Source: Reyranella sp. (lineage in GTDB: Bacteria > Pseudomonadota > Alphaproteobacteria > Reyranellales > Reyranellaceae). From it: DNA of 60,529 nucleotides. Position numbers and translations under genes: made by a program. Under the pieces are notes generated by a model. It did not search any database. It was given only the letters and a program-made list of their open reading frames with translations, and had not been told where the DNA came from. Location: the NCBI RefSeq assembly GCF_030651995.1, contig NZ_JAUSBN010000044.1, positions 1 through 60,529 of the forward strand, in the 5' to 3' direction. Shown here piece by piece: positions 33,788 to 42,542 of this stretch; positions within the stretch are counted from its first letter, which is position 1; each line of letters starts with the position of its first letter.

Positions 33788-34672
33788 GTGAGGCTGGCTG
33801 TAACTCGATGGTGGGGAGCGGCGTTCGCGGCCGGCTTGGCCGTCTTGACGGGCGCCTGCGACCTCAGGCATGCAGCCGTGATCGATCCGAAGGGTCCGAT
33901 CGCGCTCGCTGAGCGGAATCTGCTGTTCGACGCCTTCTGCGTGATGATGATCGTGGTCGTTCCGGTCATCGTCCTGACCCTGTGGTTCGCCTGGAGGTAT
34001 CGCGCCTCCAACACAAAGGCCGTCTACGCGCCGACCTGGGCCAACTCGGTCAAAATCGACGCCCTCACCTGGCTGATCCCGGCCGTCATCGTCATTGCTG
34101 TCGCAGTCCTGCTGTGGCGCGCCACGCACCGGCTCGATCCCTATCGTCCGCTGGAATCCAAGGAGCCCCCGATCGACGTCCAGGTCGTGGCCCAGGACTG
34201 GAAGTGGCTGTTCATCTATCCCGAGCAGGGCATCGCCGTCGTTAACCAGCTCGTCTTTCCGGCGGGCCGACCGGTCAGCCTGCGCATCACCTCCGACACG
34301 GTGATGAATTCCTTCTACGTGCCGCAGCTCGCCGGCCAGATCTACGCCATGGCCGGCATGCAGACGCGGCTGCAGATGCTGGCCGACCAGCCCGGCACCT
34401 TCGTCGGCCGCAACAGCCAGTACAGCGGCGGCGGCTACTCGCAGCAGCATTTCGAGGTCAAGGCCATGAACCAGGCGGACTTCGACGCCTGGGTGGCACG
34501 TGCCAAACAGGGCGGCACGAGGCTCGACGCCACGACCTATCCCGCCCTGGCGGCCCAGAGCCGCGCCAACCCCATCACCTACTATTCGACGGTCGAGCCC
34601 AAGCTGTTCGACTCGATCATCGACAAATACAGGCACAGCGGCCACGCGCACTCCGCGCCGGTCCGGAGATAG
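33788..34672 (+). CDS. cyoA: Cytochrome bo-type ubiquinol oxidase subunit II
   Basis: 294 residues from GTG 33788, with an upstream GTG at 33761 as alternative. Lipoprotein signal ending L-T-G-A-C (Cys near residue 24), two membrane spans, and the CyoA blocks KIDALTWLIPAVIVIAVAVL, DVQVVAQDWKWLFIYPEQGI, FYVPQLAGQIYAMAGMQTRL. Cu-A ligands are absent, so this is a quinol rather than cytochrome c oxidase. First gene of cyoABCD. Aerobic terminal oxidase, proton pumping. Confidence 0.94.
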   Translation: MRLAVTRWWGAAFAAGLAVLTGACDLRHAAVIDPKGPIALAERNLLFDAFCVMMIVVVPVIVLTLWFAWRYRASNTKAVYAPTWANSVKIDALTWLIPAVIVIAVAVLLWRATHRLDPYRPLESKEPPIDVQVVAQDWKWLFIYPEQGIAVVNQLVFPAGRPVSLRITSDTVMNSFYVPQLAGQIYAMAGMQTRLQMLADQPGTFVGRNSQYSGGGYSQQHFEVKAMNQADFDAWVARAKQGGTRLDATTYPALAAQSRANPITYYSTVEPKLFDSIIDKYRHSGHAHSAPVRR

Positions 34673-34675
34673 CGG

Positions 34676-36649
34676 ATGTTCGGCAAACTGACGATCGAGG
34701 CCCTGCCGCTCTACAGCCCCATCGCCGCGGGCGGCGCTGCCGTGACCGTGGGCGGCGCGCTGCTGGTGGCCATCGTGCTCACCTACCTGAAGGCCTGGAA
34801 GTATCTCTGGACCGACTGGCTGACCAGCGTCGACCACAAGCGCATTGGCATCATGTACGTCGTGCTGGCGCTGATCATGCTGCTGCGCGGCTTCGTCGAC
34901 GCCCTGATGATGCGCGCCCAGCAGGCGATGGCGCTGAATTCCGGCGGCTACCTGCCGCCCGAGCATTTCGACCAGATCTTCAGCTCGCACGGCACCATCA
35001 TGATCTTCTTCATGGCGATGCCGTTCATGACGGGGTTGATGAACGTCATCGTGCCGTTGCAGATCGGCACGCGCGACGTGGCCTTCCCGTGGCTGAACGC
35101 GGTCAGCCTGTGGCTGAGCGCGGCGGGCGCAGCGCTGGTCATGGTCTCGCTGGTGATCGGCAAGTTCTCGACCGCGGGCTGGACCGGCTATCCGCCCTAT
35201 TCGGGCATCGAGTATAATCCCGGCGTCGGCGTCGACTACTGGATCTGGGCGATCCTGATATCGGGCGTCGGCTCGACGATGTCGGGCATCAACTTCATCG
35301 TGACGATCCTGAAGCGCCGCGCGCCGGGCATGACCCTGATGCGCATGACGCCCTTCGTGTGGACCGCGCTCGTCGCCTCGGTGCTGATGGCCTTCGCCTT
35401 CCCGGCCATCACCGTGGCCTGCGGCCTGCTCGCCCTCGACCGCCTCGCCGGCATGCACTTCTTCACGAATGCGCATGGCGGCAACATGATGAACTACGTC
35501 AACCTGTTCTGGATCTGGGGCCATCCGGAAGTCTACATCCTGATCCTGCCGGCCTTCGGCATCTTCTCCGAGGTCGTGTCGACCTTCTCGCGCAAGCGCC
35601 TGTTCGGCTACGAATCGCTGGTCTATGCGACGGCGGCGATCGGCATCCTGTCCTTCACCGTCTGGCTGCACCATTTCTTCACCATGGGCTCCAGCGCCAA
35701 CGTCAACGCCTTCTTCGGCGTCATGACCATGATCATCGCCGTGCCCACGGGCGTGAAGGTGTTCAACTGGCTGCTGACCATGTATCGCGGCCGCATCGAG
35801 TTCCACCCGTCGATGATGTGGAGCATCGGCTTCATCGTGACCTTCGTCATCGGCGGCATGACCGGCGTGCTGCTGGCCATCCCGCCGGCCGACTTCCTGA
35901 TGCACAACACGACCTTCCTGGTCGCGCACTTCCACAACATGATCATCCCCGGCGTGCTGTTCGGCTACCTCGCCGGCTACATGTACTGGTTCCCCAAGGC
36001 CTTCGGCTTCGCCTTCCATCGTGGCTGGGGCCTCGGCGCCTTCTGGTGCTGGATCATCGGCTTCTATCTCGCCTTCATGCCGCTCTACCTGCTCGGCCTG
36101 AAGGGCATGCCGCGCCGCATGGAGACCTACAACGATCCGACCTGGCAGCCCTATCTGCTGGTCGCGGCGTCCGGTGCGCTGGTCGTCCTGTGCGGCATCG
36201 GCTGCATGGTGATGCAGCTCTATGTCTCGATCCGCGACCGCGCCAAGACGCGCGACCTCACCGGCGATCCGTTCGACGGCCGCACCCTGGAATGGTCCAC
36301 CTCGTCGCCGCCGCCGCCGTACAATTTCGCGGTGATCCCGACGGTGGGCGACCGCGAGGCCTTCCTCGAGATGAAGGAGAAGGGCATCGCCTACCGGCGG
36401 CCGGCCGCCTACGAGCCGATCCGCATTCCGTCCAACACGCCGATCGGCGTGATCCTGGGCGCCTTCGGCTTCGTCCTGGGCTTCGCCATGGTCTGGCACA
36501 TCTGGTGGCTGGTGCTGGCCTCGGGCCTCGTCCTGTTCGCCGCCGTGATCGTCCGCTCCTCCAATGACGACCAGGAGTTCACGATGTCGGCGGCCGAGGT
36601 GAAGGCGATCGAGGATCAGCGCTACCGGCAGCTGGGGAGCCGCTCATGA
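34676..36649 (+). CDS. cyoB: Cytochrome bo-type ubiquinol oxidase subunit I
   Basis: 657 residues; haem-copper oxidase core. Key blocks: [19 protein letters not shown] (His-Tyr cross-link and Cu-B ligand), [11 protein letters not shown] (two Cu-B His), [18 protein letters not shown] (haem ligands), and [16 protein letters not shown]. Length and the extra N- and C-terminal helices fit CyoB. Starts 3 bases after cyoA; its TGA overlaps the cyoC ATG. Confidence 0.97.
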   Translation: MFGKLTIEALPLYSPIAAGGAAVTVGGALLVAIVLTYLKAWKYLWTDWLTSVDHKRIGIMYVVLALIMLLRGFVDALMMRAQQAMALNSGGYLPPEHFDQIFSSHGTIMIFFMAMPFMTGLMNVIVPLQIGTRDVAFPWLNAVSLWLSAAGAALVMVSLVIGKFSTAGWTGYPPYSGIEYNPGVGVDYWIWAILISGVGSTMSGINFIVTILKRRAPGMTLMRMTPFVWTALVASVLMAFAFPAITVACGLLALDRLAGMHFFTNAHGGNMMNYVNLFWIWGHPEVYILILPAFGIFSEVVSTFSRKRLFGYESLVYATAAIGILSFTVWLHHFFTMGSSANVNAFFGVMTMIIAVPTGVKVFNWLLTMYRGRIEFHPSMMWSIGFIVTFVIGGMTGVLLAIPPADFLMHNTTFLVAHFHNMIIPGVLFGYLAGYMYWFPKAFGFAFHRGWGLGAFWCWIIGFYLAFMPLYLLGLKGMPRRMETYNDPTWQPYLLVAASGALVVLCGIGCMVMQLYVSIRDRAKTRDLTGDPFDGRTLEWSTSSPPPPYNFAVIPTVGDREAFLEMKEKGIAYRRPAAYEPIRIPSNTPIGVILGAFGFVLGFAMVWHIWWLVLASGLVLFAAVIVRSSNDDQEFTMSAAEVKAIEDQRYRQLGSRS

Positions 36650-37260
36650 GCGTCGCCCCCATGAGTGCGCCCTCCATGACGGCCCACGAGCGCGAGGAAA
36701 TCGAGACCCACGAGCAGCGGGCGCTGGGCTTCTGGCTCTACCTGATGGGCGATGCCGTGATCTTCGCCCTGCTGTTCGCGACCTACGCGATCATGATCCC
36801 CGGCACGGACGGCGGTCCCACCGGCAAGGAACTCTTCGAACTCGACAACGCCGCCATCGAGACGGCGCTGCTGCTGGTTTCCAGCATGACCTTCGGCTTC
36901 GCCAGCCTGCAGGTGAAGGCGGGCAATCGCGGCGCCGTGCTGCTGTGGCTCGCCATCACGTTCGTGCTGGGCGCGGCCTTCGTGTTCCTCGAGGTGCGCG
37001 AGTTCGCCGGCATGATCGCCAAGGGCGCCGGTCCCGACCGCAGCGGCTTCCTCTCGGCCTTCTTCACCCTGGTGGGGACGCACGGCGTCCATGTCACCAT
37101 GGGCCTGATCTGGATCGTGGTGCTGGGCGCCCAGGTCGCGTTGAAGGGTCTCACCCTGCCCGTCGCCTCGAGGCTCTACCGGCTCGGCCTCTTCTGGCAT
37201 TTCCTCGACATCGCCTGGGTCGGCATCTTCTCCATCGTCTACCTGCCGGGACTGCTGTGA
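36646..37260 (+). CDS. cyoC: Cytochrome bo-type ubiquinol oxidase subunit III
   Basis: 204 residues, five membrane spans. Recognisable CyoC features are [40 protein letters not shown] and [19 protein letters not shown]. Start overlaps cyoB (ATGA) and its stop overlaps cyoD (TGATG). Stabilises the oxidase core. Confidence 0.95.
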   Translation: MSVAPMSAPSMTAHEREEIETHEQRALGFWLYLMGDAVIFALLFATYAIMIPGTDGGPTGKELFELDNAAIETALLLVSSMTFGFASLQVKAGNRGAVLLWLAITFVLGAAFVFLEVREFAGMIAKGAGPDRSGFLSAFFTLVGTHGVHVTMGLIWIVVLGAQVALKGLTLPVASRLYRLGLFWHFLDIAWVGIFSIVYLPGLL

Positions 37261-37568
37261 TGGAACACCAACCCCCTCACGCCCTTCGCTCCTACCTGAT
37301 CGGCTTCGTGCTGGCCGTCATCCTGAGCGCCGTTCCGTTCTGGCTGGTCTACACCCATGCCCTGCCGCCGCAGCGCACCTTGCTCGTCATCGGCATCGCC
37401 GCGGTGCTGCAGGTGCTGGTCCATCTGCGCTTCTTCCTGCACATCAACTTCACCACCACGCCGCGCGAGAACATCCTGGCGCTGGTCTTCACCTGCATCC
37501 TGCTGTTCATCATGGTGGGCGGCAGCTTCTGGATCATGTTCGACCTGCACACCCGCATGATGACCTAG
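37260..37568 (+). CDS. cyoD: Cytochrome bo-type ubiquinol oxidase subunit IV
   Basis: 102 residues with three membrane spans (YLIGFVLAVILSAVPFWLVY, VIGIAAVLQVLVHLRFFLHI, VFTCILLFIMVGGSFWIMFD), matching CyoD. The ATG overlaps the cyoC stop by one base, implying reinitiation. The haem O synthase gene cyoE is not in the window. Confidence 0.94.
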   Translation: MEHQPPHALRSYLIGFVLAVILSAVPFWLVYTHALPPQRTLLVIGIAAVLQVLVHLRFFLHINFTTTPRENILALVFTCILLFIMVGGSFWIMFDLHTRMMT

Positions 37569-37584
37569 CCTGCGGTTGCGACGG

Positions 37585-38094
37585 ATGGCGCAGGTCAAGT
37601 CGAAGATGACGCCGATCCTGGCGTGGGAGTGGATCCTGGTCCTCTCGCCCATACCGGCTATGGTGCTTGCCTATATCGTCCTGGCGAACACCGCCCTGGC
37701 GGAGGGAGCGGTCGGCTTCACGGACAAGGCGCTCGACGGCCTGTGCGCCTCGGGCCTGCCGGCCTTCTGGTGCCGCATCGCCAAGCCTGCGACCCTATTG
37801 ACGGCCGTGCAGTTCCTGAGCTTCCTCTGGTTCGTGGCGATGTCCGCCTACCTGTTCTGGCGGGTGCGCTTCGGGCCCTATGCCAAGCCGGCGAACTACG
37901 TGCCGGGCGCCGCCTCGTTCTTCGAGATGGCGAGTTGGGCGGTGATCTGGCTGATCATGCTGACCGGCGGCCAGGTCTTTCCCTATCGCGGCGCGGCGCT
38001 CGAGGAGCCCAGCCTGCTGTTCGGTATGCTGGGCCTCAGCCTCGGCCTGCTGTCGCTGCGCATGCTGGCGGTCAGCCTGAGGTTCCGTCAGTAG
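37585..38094 (+). CDS. Four-span membrane protein of unknown function at the end of the cyo operon
   Basis: 169 residues from ATG 37585. Four hydrophobic spans: WILVLSPIPAMVLAYIVLAN, TAVQFLSFLWFVAMSAYLFW, SWAVIWLIMLTGGQVFPYRG (partly), and LLFGMLGLSLGLLSLRMLAV. Two Cys (LCASGLPAFWCRI) lie in the loop after span 1 and could form a disulfide. Seventeen bases after cyoD, same strand, so probably part of the oxidase operon. No family recognised. Confidence 0.7.
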   Translation: MAQVKSKMTPILAWEWILVLSPIPAMVLAYIVLANTALAEGAVGFTDKALDGLCASGLPAFWCRIAKPATLLTAVQFLSFLWFVAMSAYLFWRVRFGPYAKPANYVPGAASFFEMASWAVIWLIMLTGGQVFPYRGAALEEPSLLFGMLGLSLGLLSLRMLAVSLRFRQ

Positions 38095-38136
38095 CGTCTT
38101 TCCGGGCGAAATTGAATCGAGTCGATCCCAACAATC

Positions 38137-38247
38137 ACCTCACCCTGAGGAGCGAACGCAGAGAACGTCTCGAAGGGTGGGCACGAGCCCCCGTTTGTTG
38201 CCCATCCTTCGAGACGCCGCGCTTCGCACGGCTCCTCAGGATGAGGT
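38137..38247. repeat. Dispersed palindromic repeat, copy D
   Basis: Best-preserved copy: left CCTCACCCTGAGGAGC, inner GTCTCGAAGGGTGGGCAC, mirror TGCCCATCCTTCGAGACG, right GCTCCTCAGGATGAGGTG. It separates the convergent cyo and srf transcripts and could terminate both. Confidence 0.9.
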
Positions 38248-38274
38248 GAATGCTCAAATTGAGACGGAAAGACT

Positions 38275-38757
38275 CTAGAAAGCGCACTCCGCGCGCATGG
38301 CCGGTGTGATCGGGTCGGCCGGCATGCTGAGCTTGCAGTGATAGTCGAAGGCGGCCCGGTATGGGGCGGCAATGCGGGCCTTGGCCTGCACGGGCAGGAC
38401 GACGCGCGCGTTGCGGCGGTCGATCTGCTGGCGGCCGTAGCCGATGTTGGTGCCGTCGGGGAAATACGCGTCGAAGAACGAATGACCGGCCGTCGACGTG
38501 AACTCGACGGTCAGGACGGCGCCGTCGAGACAGTCGAAGCGCGGGCCGCTCTTCAGCACGCCGGTCTCGGTGCTCTTGCCCGAGGGCCCTGAGACGGACC
38601 ATGTCGACGTAGCGCCCGTCTTCGAGGTCTCGGCTTTGAGGACGCCACAGGTCAGAACGCCGGGCGGTGGCGGGCTTGCCGACTTATTCGCTGTTTGTGC
38701 GTGCGCAGGTCCGGCAAGGAATGCCGCCGTCACCGGCAGCAAAAGGCTCATCTTCAT
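38275..38757 (-). CDS. Small secreted protein at the end of the srf operon, unknown
   Basis: 160 residues from ATG 38757, overlapping the stop of the Sel1 gene (ATGA). Signal peptide MKMSLLLPVTAAFLAGPAHA, cleavage before QTANKS. The mature part has four Cys (LTCGVLK, RFDCLDG, DYHCKLS, AECAF), likely two disulfides, and beta-rich text such as AVLTVEFTSTAGHSFFDAYF. No family recognised. Being the last gene of the srf transcript, it is probably an exported accessory or target of that system. Confidence 0.7.
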   Translation of the reverse strand: MKMSLLLPVTAAFLAGPAHAQTANKSASPPPPGVLTCGVLKAETSKTGATSTWSVSGPSGKSTETGVLKSGPRFDCLDGAVLTVEFTSTAGHSFFDAYFPDGTNIGYGRQQIDRRNARVVLPVQAKARIAAPYRAAFDYHCKLSMPADPITPAMRAECAF

Positions 38758-39857
38758 TTTGGGAGACCGTCCAGTGCCTTCTTCGCATCGGCATCGTTCT
38801 GGGCTGCTGCCTGCTGCAACCATACCTTGGCCTTGGCGGCATCGGCGGTGAGGCCAGCCCCGCCCTTGGCAAGGAGGAGACCGAGCTTGCGCTGGGCTTC
38901 CGCGAGGCCCGTCAGCGCGGCGCGCTCGTACCAGTCCGCAGCCTGAGTGCCGTCGTGCGGGAAGCCCCCTTTGGTGGGACTCGTTGGATCGTAGAAGGAC
39001 GCCAGCTCGACCTGGGCGGCGGCATTGCCCTGTTCGGCGGCCTGGCGAAACACCAGGAACGCGGCAGCCATGTCGCCCGCCTTGGCGAAATCCCGCGCCC
39101 TGGCCAGCATCGCATCGGGCGCTGGCTTGGTCGCGAGATACTCCGCCACCGTCTCGCGCACCGACTTGGCGGGCGGCTGCGCGGCCGGCGGCTGCAGGGG
39201 CGTCGGCGTGGGCGGCGGCGCCGTGGCGACGACGGGCTCCGGCGGATGGAGATGGTTGGTCCAGTAGTAGTAGCCGCCGCCGACCGCGAGCAGGACCAGG
39301 ACGGCGGCGATCATCCAGCCCGTCGCACCGGAGCGCGTCGGGACATCGGCCAACGGATCGCGCGCCGCCCGAAGTGCGGGACGAGGCGGCGGCGGAGGCG
39401 GAGGCGGCGGTTCGGGCGCGATCTCGAGCGGCGGCGGTAGCTCCGGCTCGGGCGCCGGCGGCGGCGACTGCCGTCGACGCAGCCGCACCGTGTCGTCGTA
39501 GCTGCCCGATGCGCCGGCGGCGCCGGAGGTCAGCATCGCAGGCCAGGCCACGACGGTCGTCCCCACGACGCCGATATCGGGTTCGCGCACCCGCAGCCTG
39601 ACGGTCGCGATGCCGGCCAGCCGGTCACAGATCTCGGGCCCGAGATGGAATTCGAGGACTTCGCCGGTGCGCCGAACCTCGTCGGGCATCAGCCACGTCT
39701 CGGTGCGACGCCAGCCGTCGTCGGCGAGATGCGTGTCCGGACCCTGCTGGCGCTGGATCGAGATCGTGAGGCCGTCCGGCGCGGCGTCGAGTTCGCTCAC
39801 GCGCAACAGCGCGTGGCCGGGTTCGGGCAGCGGGGAGATGGTCGCGCGAACGGGCAT
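38754..39857 (-). CDS. Membrane protein with Sel1-like repeats, srf operon
   Basis: 367 residues. N-terminal ~115-residue domain, then a Pro-rich linker with a run of Pro/Glu (about 131-160), a single TM segment (about 180-199, WMIAAVLVLLAVGGGYYYW) and a C-terminal Sel1/TPR-like region (about 260-350: AAAQVELASFYDPTSPTKGG, AADWYERAALTGLAEAQRKL). The predicted topology puts the repeats in the periplasm. Sel1 repeats mediate protein contacts, so it may be the assembly factor. Starts nine bases after srfC. Confidence 0.78.
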   Translation of the reverse strand: MPVRATISPLPEPGHALLRVSELDAAPDGLTISIQRQQGPDTHLADDGWRRTETWLMPDEVRRTGEVLEFHLGPEICDRLAGIATVRLRVREPDIGVVGTTVVAWPAMLTSGAAGASGSYDDTVRLRRRQSPPPAPEPELPPPLEIAPEPPPPPPPPPRPALRAARDPLADVPTRSGATGWMIAAVLVLLAVGGGYYYWTNHLHPPEPVVATAPPPTPTPLQPPAAQPPAKSVRETVAEYLATKPAPDAMLARARDFAKAGDMAAAFLVFRQAAEQGNAAAQVELASFYDPTSPTKGGFPHDGTQAADWYERAALTGLAEAQRKLGLLLAKGGAGLTADAAKAKVWLQQAAAQNDADAKKALDGLPK

Positions 39858-39866
39858 CGAGACGCT

Positions 39867-42536
39867 CTACGCCGCCACGGTGCGCAGGATGGCGCCCAGC
39901 CGATCGTTCTGCTCGGGCGTGATCTCGCGTCCGCCCTCGTACCCGACATTGTCCATGGCGAGCTGCAGGAAGGCGCGCATCCAGTCCTTGCAGTAGTCGG
40001 CATAGATCGGCGCCGGGTTCTCGCTGAGCTGCGGAATCCCGTCGACCAGGATCGCCGGGTGTTCGAAAACGCGGCGCAGCGGAGCGTTCGGCGGCAGGCC
40101 CGGCCGCTGGTCGAGCGGCAGCTTGTCGAAGCCCAGCGCGCTCACATAGCCGTTCAGCGCCGAGGAGGCCGTGCGCACCTGACGCTCGGCGATCTCCTCC
40201 CATTTGGCGTTGGCGGCATTCTCCAGTTCGCGCACCTCATGGGAGAGCTGGTCGATCAGCTTCAGCCGATGAGCGCCCACGATCAGCTCGTCGATCAGCC
40301 AGCCGAGATGCTGGCGGTCGACGCCGAAATGCGACAGCGCCTTCTCGTCGGCGCCGATGCGGCGCATGTTCTCCAGCCAGTACTCGGCGGCCTCGCGGGC
40401 GAAGCGCTCCGCGCGATCCTCGATCACGCCGGAGGGCGGCGGCGCGCGACCGGGCTCCTCACCGAACACGTCGGCAAAGATGGCGCCGATGTCGACCGCG
40501 GCGCCGGTCGACTGTGCCGCGGCGGCAGGCGGCTTGCCGTTCCTGCCCAGGCCCTCGTCCGAGGAACGGGCGGTGGCGATGCGGAAGTAGATCTCGCGCA
40601 AGGCCGTGTCGGCGACCTGGAGGGCGCCGACGAGTTCGCCGAAGAGCTGTTGCTGGATGACGTTCGCCAGGCCGCGCAGCACCGTGTGGATGAGGTCACG
40701 CTTCTTCGTCCGCGCGTCGCCGTCGGAGGCGCTGTGGAAGCCGGCGAGCCGGTCGACCAGCCGGCGCAGCTGGATCTCGAGCTGGCCGCGCACCTGGGCA
40801 CGCTTGATCGCGGGATCGCAGACCGGGATCAGGCTCTTCACCAGGTGCGCCACCCCGCCGTCGTTGGCGCGGAATGCCTCGTCCCAGGCCAGCGCAGGAT
40901 CGGCGAAGTGCCGGCGCACGTCCTCGTTCTCGATGAAATGGCGCCGCAGCTCGCCGGCGCGCTGGGCGAACGACTCGGCGATGCCGACTTCGCGGCCGCC
41001 GTCATAATCCATCAGCCGTTCGTCGATGACGGTCGGATTGCGCAGCCAGAAGCTGTTGTCGAAGGGCTTGCCGTTCCAGTCGAGCGGCCACTCGCCGCGG
41101 AAATTGTTGACGAGCGAGTTGCCGAGGCGCGCGCTCCAGCGCAGGCGGCGCGATTCCTCGGTCTCGCCGGCCTTCTGCTCGAACTCGCGGTCCATCTTGG
41201 TCAGCACCAGGAACAGCGCGTTCTTCTGCTTGGCGCGGTCCGCGGGCGTGGCGCCGATCGTCTGGTCGATCCACGCCGACATCATGTCGGACAGGTCGCG
41301 GACTTCCTGATTGCCGTCGGGAATGCACAGCAGGATGGCGCTGAGCTCGCGTTCGGCCGAGTAGCGCTGGAAGAGATAGGCGACCTTGCCGCGCAGCAGC
41401 AGTTCGCGCAGCGGGTTGGCGCCCTCGGCCACGCCCTTGGACTTGGCGACGTCGTCGAGGTTGGCGAGCTTCAGCCGCGACCGCGCGCCTGGAAAATCGA
41501 GCAGGTCGGTATGATCGAAGAAGTCCCAGGGCTTCTCGTCGATTGCGACGTTCAGCTCGGCGGTGAGGGCGCAGACCAGCGAGCGCGGCAGGCGGGCGTC
41601 GGGCGCGGACCGGCCGTCGGCGCGGCGCGGACGCACCATCAGCGGGTCGTCGGCATCGGCGCCCAGCCGGTCGAGCGTCAGCACGTCGACGATGCTCTTT
41701 TCGCGCGGAATCAGCGCATCCATGCCGAGCAGCGCTTCGGGGGCGTGGCCGAGCTTCTGCAGGCCGTCGTAGAGCGTCAGGTACAGATCGGTGAAGGGCT
41801 GGAAGTCGTACCACAGGACGGACCAGAGGCGGACGCGGTCCTGTCCCGACAGGCGCGGCGCGAGATCGATCGCCTCGCGCCAGAAATCGGTGCGCAGCTC
41901 GGCGGTGACGCCGGCGAAGAAGGTGTCGAAATACTCGATCAGGTCGAGCACGTCGTCGGAGTCGAGATCGCCGACCGGCGTCGGCTGCGCTTTCAAGCGC
42001 AGCTCGGACAGGCGCTTGCGGATCGCCGCGCCGTCGGGCCGCACGAACTCGGCCTTCTGGTGATCGAAGTCCAGCAGGAAGGAGTTGCCCAGGATCTTCA
42101 CGATGTCGGTCTGCGTCAGCAGACGCACCTTCACCGGGAAATCGGCCGAGCCGTCGCTGAGGCCGAGGCCAAAGCGCGTGACCAGGCCGGTCGACTCGCG
42201 ATTGCCCGGCGGGTTGATCTCGCGCAGGAAGTCGTAGGTCTTGTCGGCGAAGCGGGCCTGCAGCGGGCGGCCGTCGCGGCTCGCCAGGATGGAGACCAGG
42301 TACGACTTGCCGGCCTGGCTGGGGCCGAACACGCCCACGCACATGCGGCGCCGGGCGGCGCGCGCGAGCTTGCGGCTCTGGTTGCGGACCTTCTGCAGCT
42401 CGCTGACCAGGGACGGCGCCTGCTGCGCCACCGTCGGCGACTGCTCGGCGGCATCCCTCAGCCAGGCGACGCCCTCGCTCGCGGCGACGGCCAGCGCCTC
42501 GCAATCCTGGGCCAGCTTGAGATCGACTGTGTCCAT
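39867..42536 (-). CDS. srfC: Virulence factor SrfC family, P-loop GTPase-like
   Basis: 889 residues. A G-domain can be read by eye: Walker A/G1 GPSQAGKS 71-78, a G2-like ESTGLVTRF about 114-122, G3 DFPG 347-350 and G4 TKMD 446-449. The wide spacing between G2 and G3 means a large insertion. The long helical remainder has no motif I can name. SrfC proteins are annotated as putative virulence factors (Salmonella ssrB-regulated locus); biochemical function is not established. Six bases after srfB. Cytosolic or membrane-peripheral; no signal peptide. Confidence 0.85.
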   Translation of the reverse strand: MDTVDLKLAQDCEALAVAASEGVAWLRDAAEQSPTVAQQAPSLVSELQKVRNQSRKLARAARRRMCVGVFGPSQAGKSYLVSILASRDGRPLQARFADKTYDFLREINPPGNRESTGLVTRFGLGLSDGSADFPVKVRLLTQTDIVKILGNSFLLDFDHQKAEFVRPDGAAIRKRLSELRLKAQPTPVGDLDSDDVLDLIEYFDTFFAGVTAELRTDFWREAIDLAPRLSGQDRVRLWSVLWYDFQPFTDLYLTLYDGLQKLGHAPEALLGMDALIPREKSIVDVLTLDRLGADADDPLMVRPRRADGRSAPDARLPRSLVCALTAELNVAIDEKPWDFFDHTDLLDFPGARSRLKLANLDDVAKSKGVAEGANPLRELLLRGKVAYLFQRYSAERELSAILLCIPDGNQEVRDLSDMMSAWIDQTIGATPADRAKQKNALFLVLTKMDREFEQKAGETEESRRLRWSARLGNSLVNNFRGEWPLDWNGKPFDNSFWLRNPTVIDERLMDYDGGREVGIAESFAQRAGELRRHFIENEDVRRHFADPALAWDEAFRANDGGVAHLVKSLIPVCDPAIKRAQVRGQLEIQLRRLVDRLAGFHSASDGDARTKKRDLIHTVLRGLANVIQQQLFGELVGALQVADTALREIYFRIATARSSDEGLGRNGKPPAAAAQSTGAAVDIGAIFADVFGEEPGRAPPPSGVIEDRAERFAREAAEYWLENMRRIGADEKALSHFGVDRQHLGWLIDELIVGAHRLKLIDQLSHEVRELENAANAKWEEIAERQVRTASSALNGYVSALGFDKLPLDQRPGLPPNAPLRRVFEHPAILVDGIPQLSENPAPIYADYCKDWMRAFLQLAMDNVGYEGGREITPEQNDRLGAILRTVAA

Positions 42537-42542
42537 GTCCCT

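Noticed and set aside
33110..36499. 1129-codon minus-strand frame opposite cyoA and cyoB
   Set aside because: Shadow of the cyo genes, whose membrane and haem-ligand motifs are unambiguous.
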